DNA of 49,085 nt from Blastopirellula marina (GTDB taxonomy: Bacteria; Planctomycetota; Planctomycetia; Pirellulales; Thermoguttaceae): the NCBI GenBank assembly GCA_020721965.1, contig DYLS01000023.1, forward strand, positions 1 through 49,085, in the 5' to 3' direction. The notes under the pieces are model-generated. The model saw nothing but the letters and a program-made list of their open reading frames with translations, searched no databases and was not told the origin of the DNA. Within the stretch, counting starts at the first letter, position 1. Each line of letters starts with the position of its first letter. Below are positions 36,798 through 44,207 of the stretch, one piece after another. A program made the position numbers and the translations under genes.

Positions 36798-37580
36798 ATC
36801 GCAGGCCAGACCGAAACGCGGAAAAATGCGGAAAGCTAGCAGTCTTTTACGAGGTTCTCGTCACTGCACAGCGCATCGTCCCCTTGTCATTTCGAGCGAA
36901 GCGAGAAATCTTGCGAAGCGAGAAGGATTGCGAAGCGAAAAGGATTGCGAAGCGAAAAATTTTTTCGACAGTGGTTAAGATTTCTCCTCGCTGACGCTCG
37001 TCGAAACGACACTGCTGGCGGTCGTCAAAATAACAGGCCATTCCAGACTGAAGGAATGTCTCAACAACCCTCGGAAACGTCTGAACGATCCTTGGAAACC
37101 TCTCAATAACCCTCGTTGTTTCACGAATCTTTTCAGCTATAGCTCCGGCTACAGTTTATTGCTGCGGTGGAGGGAACGGAACGGGCATGGGACAGGGCAC
37201 GCCACAAATCTTCACCGAAATCCCCGCCGGCACTTGTGGCTCCCGGTTGGGCGGCGTAAATCGCACGACGTGAGTAGCTGCGTAAGGACGGTACCGAGGC
37301 CCCGGTGGAGTGCGGGTGAAATAGGACTCTGCAAAACTGAGCAATATGCGAAACGTAGGAGGTTTCTGGCTTGGTTGGTCGGCTAGCCTGTTTTGGCGGC
37401 GATTGACAGGCCAGATTTCCCTGTTCAAGATTATGGCCGTCCCCGTATCGCTGCGGCGTTCGGCCAAGGGAACGACAGGGTAAGAACCGCGTGAGTGGCT
37501 ACCATGATCGGTGGCTGCGGAAAGTGAGGCTTTGTGCTTGGATGCGCAACAATTTGGACTCGCCGATGAGGAGAACAGCA
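36798..37580. other. Intergenic region with long repeat and GH106 leader
   Basis: About 780 bases. Repeat family 5 left copy occupies 36884-37147. From about 37159 to 37540 there is no gene I can support; a minus-strand frame ending near 37156 has a proline-rich C-terminus but no recognisable family. Confidence 0.5.
36884..37147 (+). repeat. Repeat family 5, left copy, with 17-bp tandem array
   Basis: Matches 41361-41582 directly. It begins TTGTCATTTCGAGCGAAGCG, has the stem GCGAGAAATCTT...AAGATTTCTCCTCGCT, then CATTCCAGACTGAAGGAATG, and ends TTTTCAGCTATAGCTC. Three tandem 17-base units (TTGCGAAGCGAAAAGGA type, 36911-36961) are inserted inside the stem and absent from the right copy. Confidence 0.88.
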
Positions 37581-40500
37581 ATGCGTCTCGCACTGAAGGA
37601 CTGGTCTGTCGTGGCGGCACTCGGTGCCGCGGCGATTGCCTGGACATCGCACGTTGCCGGTGGGGAAGTCACCTCGGGCAGCGACCCGGCAGGGCAAGCC
37701 GCGCTGGAAGACGGCTTCAACCAGCCACCGGCCTCGGCAAGACCCTGGGTGTATTGGTTTTGGCTCAACGGCAACATCACGGCCGAAGGGATCACGGCCG
37801 ACCTGGAGGCCATGCAGCGGGACGGCATCGGCGGCGTGCTCATCATGGAAGTGGACCAGGGCGTGCCTGAGGGAAAAGTGGGATTCATGAGCGAGCAGTG
37901 GCGGGCGCTATTTCGCCATGTAATCCAGGAGGCCACACGCTTGGGCCTGGAAGTGAATATGAACAACGATGCAGGCTGGAACGGAAGTGGCGGGCCGTGG
38001 ATCCAGCCCCAGCAGTCGATGCAGAAAGTCGTGTTCAGCGAACTCCAGGCCGATGGCCCCAAGCATCTGGAAGTCGCCTTGCCACAGCCGGAGACCGTTG
38101 CCGGGTACTACCGTGATATTGCGGTGTTAGCGTTTCCAACGCCTAGGCCATACCGCATCGAGCACATTCGGCATAAAGCGACCTTCGAGATCGGGTATGC
38201 CGGCCCCAGCAGCAAAGAGATCCCGGCCGACTCGATCATCGAGCAAGCGCGGATCGTGGACCTCACCTCCCACATGGACCCAAGCGGTCGCCTGGTATGG
38301 GACCTGCCCGAGGGCCAGTGGACCATCATGCGTTTCGGCCACACCAGCACGGGCATGCAAAACGCCCCGGCGCCGGCCAGCGGGCGGGGCCTGGAATGCG
38401 ACAAGCTCAGTCCGGAAGGGGTGAAAGCCAATTTCCGCGGCATGATGGCCCCGTTGATTGGCGATGCCGGGTCGGCAGCAGGCAAGACCCTGATGGCCAC
38501 CCATGTCGATAGCTGGGAAAACGGCTCACAGAACTGGACCGCACGCATGGGCGAAGAGTTCCGCAAGCGGCGCGGCTATGACCTGGTTTCCTTCTTGCCG
38601 GTGCTAACCGGCCGTGTTGTCGGGGGCCCGGACATCTCCGAACGCTTCCTCTGGGATTTGCGCCGCACGATCTCGGAACTGGTGGTGGAAAACTATGCCG
38701 GTCACCTGCGGGAACTAGCCCACCAGCACGGATTGCGGTTTACCATCGAGGCCTATGGGAGCCCCTGCGACCACCTGGCCTATGCCGGCCAGTGCGACGA
38801 ACCCATGGGCGAGTTCTGGGTCGGCGGCGGGGCGATGAACACGTGCAAAGGGATGGCCTCCGCTGCACACATCTACGGCAAGCCCATCGTCGGCGCCGAG
38901 GCCTTCACGGCGACCGACCAGGAACGCTGGCGCGATCACCCCGCCACGGTAAAGGCCCTGGGCGACATCGCCTTTTGCGAGGGGATCAACCGCTTCGTTG
39001 TCCACCGATACGCCATGCAGCCGTGGCGGGACCGCCGACCTGGCATGACCATGGGCCCCTGGGGCCTGCACTACGAGCGGACCCAAACGTGGTGGGACCT
39101 GACGCCCCCGTGGCACCAGTACCTAGCGCGGTGTCAATATCTCTTGCGGCAGGGCCTTTTCGTCGCCGATATCGCCTACCTCGAACCGGAGGACTCGCCG
39201 CAGGGCTTCCACGATCACCCCCGGCTGGGATACGACTGGGACCAGATGAATGCCGAGGTCCTCTGCTCAAGGGTTCGTGTGGAGGGCCAGCGGCTGGTAT
39301 TGTCCAACGGTATGAGCTACCGCCTCCTGGTGCTCCCGGAAACGCGCACCATGACGCCCCGACTCGCTGAGAAGATCAAGGAGCTGGTCGAGGCCGGGGC
39401 CACGGTGGTCGGCCCCCGGCCGCTGCGGTCCCCCACCCTAACCGACTTTCCTGATTGCGACGCCAAGGTGGCACGCATCGGCCAGGAGGTGTGGGGCGAT
39501 TGCGATGGCCAGCAGGTCCAACGCCACCGCCTGGGCAAAGGCGAAGTCGTGTGGGGCATCTCGCCCGAAAAGGTGCTGGCCGAGGCGGGCCTGCCACCCG
39601 ATGTCACGACGCCCGCCCGCTTGCGATGGATCCATCGACGCGCGGCGGAGACCGACATCTACTTCCTGGCCAACCCGTCGCGGCAGTGGGTCAACACGGT
39701 GGTCGGCTTCCGCGTGAGCGGTAAACCGCCAGAGTTCTGGCACCCCGAGACCGGGCAGATCGAACCGGCGGCGATGTTCCTGGAGGCGGACGGCATCACC
39801 CGCGTGTTTCTCGCGCTGGAACCCAGCGAGTCGGTGTTCGTGGTATTTCGACCTCAGGCCCGCCGCATCGATCCGGCCATCAGCCTCGTGGCCGACGGCA
39901 AACCGCTGGCTACTGTGACCGAGCTTGCGCCCAAAATCACCATTGAAAAGGCCACCTACGGGATACCTGGCGATCCCGCGCACAGCCGCGACGTGCGGCA
40001 GGAAGTGATGGCCAAGCTGGCCGCCGGAGAATACCGCTTCCCGGTTACCGACATGGCCGCGGGCGGCGACCCGGCTCAGAAGGTTGTCAAGACGCTCCAG
40101 GTGGATTATACATGGCAGGATCGGCAGTTTACGGTACGGGCGCGGGATGGAGAGTTCGTACATATCAACCCCCAAGCCATAGCGATCGTGGTGGAAAAGG
40201 CCGTTTATGGAGTGCTGGACGACCCCAACCGCACCCGGGATGTCAAGGCGAGAGTGCAGCGCTGGGCCGACGCAGGCGAAAACAGCTTCCAGGTTGCACG
40301 CCTGGCCGAAGGCGATGATCCCGCCTTCGGCATTGTCAAGACCCTCGTCCTGGAATACACGGTGGACGGTAAGCGTCTGACCGTTCAGGCAACCGACCCG
40401 GACACCGTGGTGCTGGAGTCGCCCCAGTCGTCCCCACCCGCTGCCCGACTCATCGTCGATGACGCAGGTCAGATACGGTTATATACGTCACAACCCGGCA

Positions 40501-41126
40501 GGTACGAAATCCGGCTGGCCTCCGGAAAGCTGCTCACTCGCACCGTCGCGCCAATGTTGCCAAGGCCCATGGAAATCACTGCCCCCTGGGAGGTTAGCTT
40601 CCCCCGCGAGGCCGGGCTTGCCGGGCCGATTTCCTTGGACCGTTTGGTCTCGTGGACCGAGCGTCCGGAACCCCAAGTGAAATTTTTCAGCGGCACCGCA
40701 GCTTACCGCACGCAGTTCACCTTACCTGAAGGGCTGGACCGCTCCGCCCATCGGGTGTGGCTCGACCTGGGCAATGTGCAGGCAATCGCCCGGGTGCGAG
40801 TCAACGGCCATGACCTGGGCGTGTGGTGGCGGGGCCCCTTCGCACGCGACATTACCGACGCCCTGGCCCCCGGGGAGAATCGCCTCGAGGTCGAGGTCAC
40901 CAATCTTTGGCCAAACCGGATGATCGGCGACGAATATCAGCCGGAAGATAGCCTCCGCAATCCCAATGGCACGCTCAAAGAGTGGCCCGACTGGCTGCTG
41001 GCTGACAAACCCAGTCCCACAGGCCGCCAGACCTTTACCACTTGGCGGTTGTGGAAAAAAACTGACAAGCTGTTGGACTCGGGCCTGCTCGGTCCGGTCC
41101 GGTTGCTGCCCGTGGCCCGCCAATAG
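37581..41126 (+). CDS. GH106-like glycosidase (alpha-L-rhamnosidase type)
   Basis: 1181-aa secreted enzyme. A Sec signal spans about residues 10-27. The body opens with PWVYWFWLNGNITAEGITAD, typical of GH106-type rhamnosidases, with TIM-barrel motifs EVDQGVPEG and NMNNDAGWNGSGGPW. Between about residues 786 and 947 two tandem copies of an approximately 80-residue domain are inserted (EKATYGIPGD and EKAVYGVLDD starts; VVKTLQVDY and IVKTLVLEY ends). The C-terminal beta-sandwich includes VRVNGHDLGVWWRGPF. ATG 37581 follows AGGAGA. It likely cleaves rhamnose-bearing plant or algal polysaccharides; the activity is family-based. Repeat family 5 flanks it. Confidence 0.9.
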   Translation: MRLALKDWSVVAALGAAAIAWTSHVAGGEVTSGSDPAGQAALEDGFNQPPASARPWVYWFWLNGNITAEGITADLEAMQRDGIGGVLIMEVDQGVPEGKVGFMSEQWRALFRHVIQEATRLGLEVNMNNDAGWNGSGGPWIQPQQSMQKVVFSELQADGPKHLEVALPQPETVAGYYRDIAVLAFPTPRPYRIEHIRHKATFEIGYAGPSSKEIPADSIIEQARIVDLTSHMDPSGRLVWDLPEGQWTIMRFGHTSTGMQNAPAPASGRGLECDKLSPEGVKANFRGMMAPLIGDAGSAAGKTLMATHVDSWENGSQNWTARMGEEFRKRRGYDLVSFLPVLTGRVVGGPDISERFLWDLRRTISELVVENYAGHLRELAHQHGLRFTIEAYGSPCDHLAYAGQCDEPMGEFWVGGGAMNTCKGMASAAHIYGKPIVGAEAFTATDQERWRDHPATVKALGDIAFCEGINRFVVHRYAMQPWRDRRPGMTMGPWGLHYERTQTWWDLTPPWHQYLARCQYLLRQGLFVADIAYLEPEDSPQGFHDHPRLGYDWDQMNAEVLCSRVRVEGQRLVLSNGMSYRLLVLPETRTMTPRLAEKIKELVEAGATVVGPRPLRSPTLTDFPDCDAKVARIGQEVWGDCDGQQVQRHRLGKGEVVWGISPEKVLAEAGLPPDVTTPARLRWIHRRAAETDIYFLANPSRQWVNTVVGFRVSGKPPEFWHPETGQIEPAAMFLEADGITRVFLALEPSESVFVVFRPQARRIDPAISLVADGKPLATVTELAPKITIEKATYGIPGDPAHSRDVRQEVMAKLAAGEYRFPVTDMAAGGDPAQKVVKTLQVDYTWQDRQFTVRARDGEFVHINPQAIAIVVEKAVYGVLDDPNRTRDVKARVQRWADAGENSFQVARLAEGDDPAFGIVKTLVLEYTVDGKRLTVQATDPDTVVLESPQSSPPAARLIVDDAGQIRLYTSQPGRYEIRLASGKLLTRTVAPMLPRPMEITAPWEVSFPREAGLAGPISLDRLVSWTERPEPQVKFFSGTAAYRTQFTLPEGLDRSAHRVWLDLGNVQAIARVRVNGHDLGVWWRGPFARDITDALAPGENRLEVEVTNLWPNRMIGDEYQPEDSLRNPNGTLKEWPDWLLADKPSPTGRQTFTTWRLWKKTDKLLDSGLLGPVRLLPVARQ

Positions 41127-41270
41127 ACTGAGGGTGTCCCGGAATTAGATTCCGCAGATTACGCAGATTCTCAACCGCACAGATACGCGAAACCGTGCGG
41201 CCAAATGTCCGAACACCATTGAAAACAAGAGGTTACGACTGTCAAATTCCCGGACACCCTCAATAGACTG
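41121..41270 (+). mobile_element. 130-bp MITE-like element with 10-bp target duplication
   Basis: The element 41131-41260 starts AGGGTGTCCCGGAATT and ends AATTCCCGGACACCCT, inverted repeats with one mismatch. It is flanked on both sides by the exact 10-base direct repeat CAATAGACTG (41121-41130 and 41261-41270). The left copy contains the TAG stop codon of the GH106 gene, so insertion happened precisely at the gene end. Internally it has an inverted pair CCGCAC/GTGCGG (41175-41202). It has no transposase, so it would be mobilised in trans. A 10-bp duplication is compatible with some IS4-superfamily enzymes; that link is inference. Confidence 0.9.
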
Positions 41271-41360
41271 TAAGGCACATGCTTTGCCCCCCGGGGTAAC
41301 CGTTCACAGGGGGTAGTCGTTCACAGGGATTCCCATCACTCCAAAACGGATTGTCCTGCT

Positions 41361-41582
41361 GTCATTTCGAGCCGTTGTCATTTCGATCGCAGCGAGAAAT
41401 CTTTCGAAGCGAGAAATCTTCTCGGCAGGGGTTAAGATTTCTCCTCGCTGACGCTCGTCGAAATGATACTGGCGGCGATTGTTGAACTGACAGGTCATTC
41501 CAGACTGAAGGAATGTCTCAACAATCCTTGGGAACGTCTGAACAAACCTCCTTGTGTCACGAATCTTTTCAGCTATAGCTCA
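41361..41582 (+). repeat. Repeat family 5, right copy
   Basis: Direct-orientation partner of 36884-37147, sharing GTCATTTCGA, TTAAGATTTCTCCTCGCTGA, ATTCCAGACTGAAGGAATG and the end TTTTCAGCTATAGCTC. It lies beyond the 3' end of the GH106 gene; the 17-base tandem units are missing here. Confidence 0.88.
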
Positions 41583-41994
41583 GGCGTGAACGGTTACCAT
41601 TTTTATTCCTGGGCATGATCGATCAGTCTCCGGCGCACAGGATTCAGCTAGAGATCATCCATCATTTGCTGCAGAGTGCGTGAGCATGGCCCAGTGAGAT
41701 GCCGGGGCTTCCCTATGGTCCAGCCCCGGCCACCCGATGCGCGTCCCGGCCACCCCCATGCGGGAACCGTCCCCCATCCGTGGCTGTTGCACGAGCTCGC
41801 CAGTCAAATCGGCCTTTTTCTCCGCCCGAGACCGAAAATCCTCCCGCCTCAGATACTTCGACACTGAGTAGAGTTCAGGCGTCACCGTGTTGACCACCCG
41901 ATCCTTGGGGAATAAGATAAAATGTTTTAGAACTGGACTCTCGCGATTTGGGGTTACAAGGTCCGCCCTTCCCCGGGGAGATGGTGGGACGAAG

Positions 41995-42015
41995 GCTATT
42001 TCCCGTGAAAATAGC
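41995..42015 (+). promoter_or_regulatory. Hairpin in the leader of the sulfur-redox operon
   Basis: Inverted arms GCTATTT and AAATAGC around a 7-base loop, about 190 bases before the TusA start. Extending the stem with one mismatch gives about 10 pairs. It could be a terminator of upstream reading or a regulatory leader; no U-tract is present. Confidence 0.35.
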
Positions 42016-42201
42016 TTTCCTTGTTTCTCTGAACTGGCCATCGCTCCAGTTCGTAGTCCTCTCTTAGAGAGGGATCGAGCACTTTGCAAAAGTCCAGTCA
42101 GGAAAGTTCACCCCGTTAGGTCAACCTGGCTCATTCGATCAATCGCTACAGTGAGAGTCTCTTTTACCCAAACTTCGGTTTTTCGTAACGAAAGGAGCGG
42201 T

Positions 42202-42447
42202 ATGGATCTCAACGCGTTAAAGCCGGACAAAGTTGTGGACGCTCGTTCATTGGCTTGCCCTGGACCGCTGCTGGAAGCCAAGAAGGGTATCTCGGGTGTA
42301 GCGGCAGGTGGTGTGTTGGAAATTCTTTCGGGCGACAAGGGTAGTCGTGAGGATATCCCCGCTTGGTGCGATAAATCGGGGCACGAATATGCCGGCCTGA
42401 TTGAGCGTGAGGGCTACGACAGCCACTTTGTTATCCGGAGGAAGTGA
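42202..42447 (+). CDS. tusA: TusA-family sulfur carrier protein
   Basis: 81-aa protein of the TusA/SirA family. The sulfur-carrying cysteine is Cys19 in the hallmark CPGPLLEAKKGI, followed by VLEILSGDKGSREDIPAWCD, the usual second beta-strand and helix. TusA proteins carry a persulfide between sulfurtransferases, either in tRNA modification or dissimilatory sulfur metabolism. ATG 42202 follows AAAGGAG. It is the first gene of a run that also contains FlpD, two HdrA proteins, a QmoC-like protein and DsrE2, so here it probably delivers sulfane sulfur to that dissimilatory module rather than to tRNA. That role is inferred from context. Confidence 0.93.
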   Translation: MDLNALKPDKVVDARSLACPGPLLEAKKGISGVAAGGVLEILSGDKGSREDIPAWCDKSGHEYAGLIEREGYDSHFVIRRK

Positions 42448-42516
42448 TTTTCCGCGATCTGACCGTCGGGTTGTAAGCCGTTGCTGGTGTCCCGCTGCCC
42501 ATCGCGAAGGGGAGCC

Positions 42517-42897
42517 ATGTCGCTCAAGAAGATTCTCATCATCACCACCGAGCATGCCTCTTACCCTGCCGCCAACGCCGTAGGCCAAGGTAGGATGGGG
42601 TACGACGCGAATACCTGTATCATTCGCGTTCCGGATCCGGTGATGTTTCCGGAAGACTTCTACATCCGGGCATTTGAAAAGGGAATCGGCGGCATCATCA
42701 TCATGTCCTCCGGTTCCGATTGTCCGTACGAAGGTGCGTACGAGCGGCTAGCCAAACGTGTCGACCGTGTTTATGCGAAAATGCAGGAGGGAGGGATTGT
42801 CCCCTCACGTCTGAAGCTCACCACAATCTGCTCGGTGTGCCGGGCAGCCTTCCTGAAAGAAATTGCCGAAATGGAGAAGGTGGTCGCTGCCTTATGA
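42517..42897 (+). CDS. Stand-alone FlpD/MvhD-type electron-transfer subunit
   Basis: 126-aa protein of the MvhD/FlpD family (hydrogenase iron-sulfur delta subunit). In methanogens FlpD/MvhD links an electron donor to heterodisulfide reductase HdrA; in QmoB the same domain is fused to HdrA. Seen: ASYPAANAVGQGRMGY near the N-terminus, where relatives carry cysteine before the aromatic residue, then Cys34, Cys69 in SSGSDCPYEGAYERL, and Cys105/Cys108 in ICSVC. The first canonical cysteine is missing, so the [2Fe-2S] ligand set may be altered. ATG 42517 follows AAGGGGAG. It overlaps the next gene by ATGA. Confidence 0.88.
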   Translation: MSLKKILIITTEHASYPAANAVGQGRMGYDANTCIIRVPDPVMFPEDFYIRAFEKGIGGIIIMSSGSDCPYEGAYERLAKRVDRVYAKMQEGGIVPSRLKLTTICSVCRAAFLKEIAEMEKVVAAL

Positions 42898-44207
42898 CGG
42901 AGAGTATCGAAGTCGATGTACTCGTCATCGGTTCGGGTATTGCCGGTCTGCAAGCCTCGCTGGACGTCGCCGACCAGGGGTTTTCGGTCGCAATCGTCGA
43001 AAAGTCGCCGAGCATCGGCGGCAAGATGATATCGCTCAGCAAGGTATTCCCGACGCTCGACTGCGCGAGTTGCATTACCACGCCGCGCATGGCTTCCGTT
43101 TCGCATCACCCGCGCATTCAAACCTTCACCTACAGCGTTGTGGAGGCCATCCGGCGTGTGAACGGAAGCTTTGTGGCGGCCGTCACGCGTCGGCCTCGCT
43201 ATATCGACGAAGCCGCGTGCATCTCGTGCGGTCACTGCGAGGATGCCTGTCCCGTCTATGTACCGGACGAATTCGAGGTAGGCCTGGGAACGCGGAAAGC
43301 CATTTCCATTCCTTTCACCAATGCCATCCCGCAATTTCCCGTCTTGGATATGCAATATTGCATTCGCTGTGGGGCCTGCGCTCGTGCCTGCCCAAAGGAG
43401 TGCATCAACTTCCTGCAACAACCGTCCCCCTTGGAAATCACTGCTAAGGCGGTGATCCTGGCCACCGGCTACGAGACCACCCCCATGACGATCAAGAAGC
43501 AGTATGGGATGGGGCGATTTCCCAACGTAATCTCAGCCCTGGCCGCAGAGCGACTGCTAGCACCGCACGGTCCGTATGGCCGCGTCCTGCGTCCCTCCGA
43601 CGGTAAGGTGCCTGATTCCATCGCCTACGTGCAATGTGCCGGGTCGCGCGACAGCAGCATTGGCGTCCCGTACTGCTCGCGAGTTTGCTGCATGTACGCT
43701 ATCAAGCAGGCCATCTTGCTTTCCGGGTCGTTGCCGCGAGCCGACATCACGATCTACTATATGGACATTCGCGCGTTCGGCAAAGGATATGAGCAATTCT
43801 ACAAATTCGCTCGGGACATGGACATTCACTTCATCAAGGCCAAGGTAGCGCGTATTACCGAAGATGCCGCGCATGACCTGATCCTTCACATCGAGCGACA
43901 GGAGGGAACATCGGCCCCCGAGGAGGTGAAACACGATTTGGTAGTGCTCTCTCAAGGCATCGTGCCCGGCTGCGACGTCTCTAGGTTTAGCCTTGATGTT
44001 CCACGCAACGAGTTTGGTTTTATGGGTCCCGCGAACGAGCACCTTTCTTCATCGGTCACCACCACGACGGGCGTGTTCGTTGCTGGTGCAGCCAAGGGTC
44101 CCCGTGATATTCCAGACTCGGTGATTGACGCCAGTTCCGCCGCGGTGGAAGCCGTTAATTACATCAGGAGCATGGCATCAGGAGCACGGCATGAATGCAA
44201 ATGTTGA
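42894..44207 (+). CDS. HdrA/QmoA-like FAD and iron-sulfur oxidoreductase subunit
   Basis: 437-aa flavoprotein of the HdrA family, closest in layout to QmoA. The FAD-binding Rossmann motif is VIGSGIAGLQAS (GSGIAG, residues 13-18), followed by VEKSPSIGGK and a cysteine pair TLDCASC (57, 60). Two [4Fe-4S] sites: Cys109, 112, 115, 119 (CISCGHCEDACP) and Cys156, 159, 162, 166 (CIRCGACARACP). Later conserved motifs are VILATGYE, VQCAGSRD and YCSRVCCMYAIKQA. It would pass electrons between FlpD and the membrane subunit via FAD. It starts inside the FlpD stop and overlaps the next gene by 17 bases. Confidence 0.93.
   Translation: MTESIEVDVLVIGSGIAGLQASLDVADQGFSVAIVEKSPSIGGKMISLSKVFPTLDCASCITTPRMASVSHHPRIQTFTYSVVEAIRRVNGSFVAAVTRRPRYIDEAACISCGHCEDACPVYVPDEFEVGLGTRKAISIPFTNAIPQFPVLDMQYCIRCGACARACPKECINFLQQPSPLEITAKAVILATGYETTPMTIKKQYGMGRFPNVISALAAERLLAPHGPYGRVLRPSDGKVPDSIAYVQCAGSRDSSIGVPYCSRVCCMYAIKQAILLSGSLPRADITIYYMDIRAFGKGYEQFYKFARDMDIHFIKAKVARITEDAAHDLILHIERQEGTSAPEEVKHDLVVLSQGIVPGCDVSRFSLDVPRNEFGFMGPANEHLSSSVTTTTGVFVAGAAKGPRDIPDSVIDASSAAVEAVNYIRSMASGARHECKC

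Larger units (their letters stand above)
41127..42201. other. Intergenic region with MITE-like insertion and repeats
   Basis: About 1.1 kb after the GH106 gene. It holds a 130-bp element with target duplication (41121-41270), repeat family 5 right copy (41361-41582) and a hairpin at 41995-42015. The stretch 41590-41990 shows no supported gene. Confidence 0.55.

Noticed and set aside
37156-37647. Minus-strand frame before the GH106 gene with a proline-rich C-terminus
   Set aside because: The end looks protein-like, but no family, start or conserved neighbour supports it, and it overlaps the GH106 signal region.
41655-42089. 144-codon minus-strand frame in the GH106-TusA spacer
   Set aside because: It briefly resembles a sulfatase phrase (FPKDRVVN), but the match is too short and the rest is unrelated.
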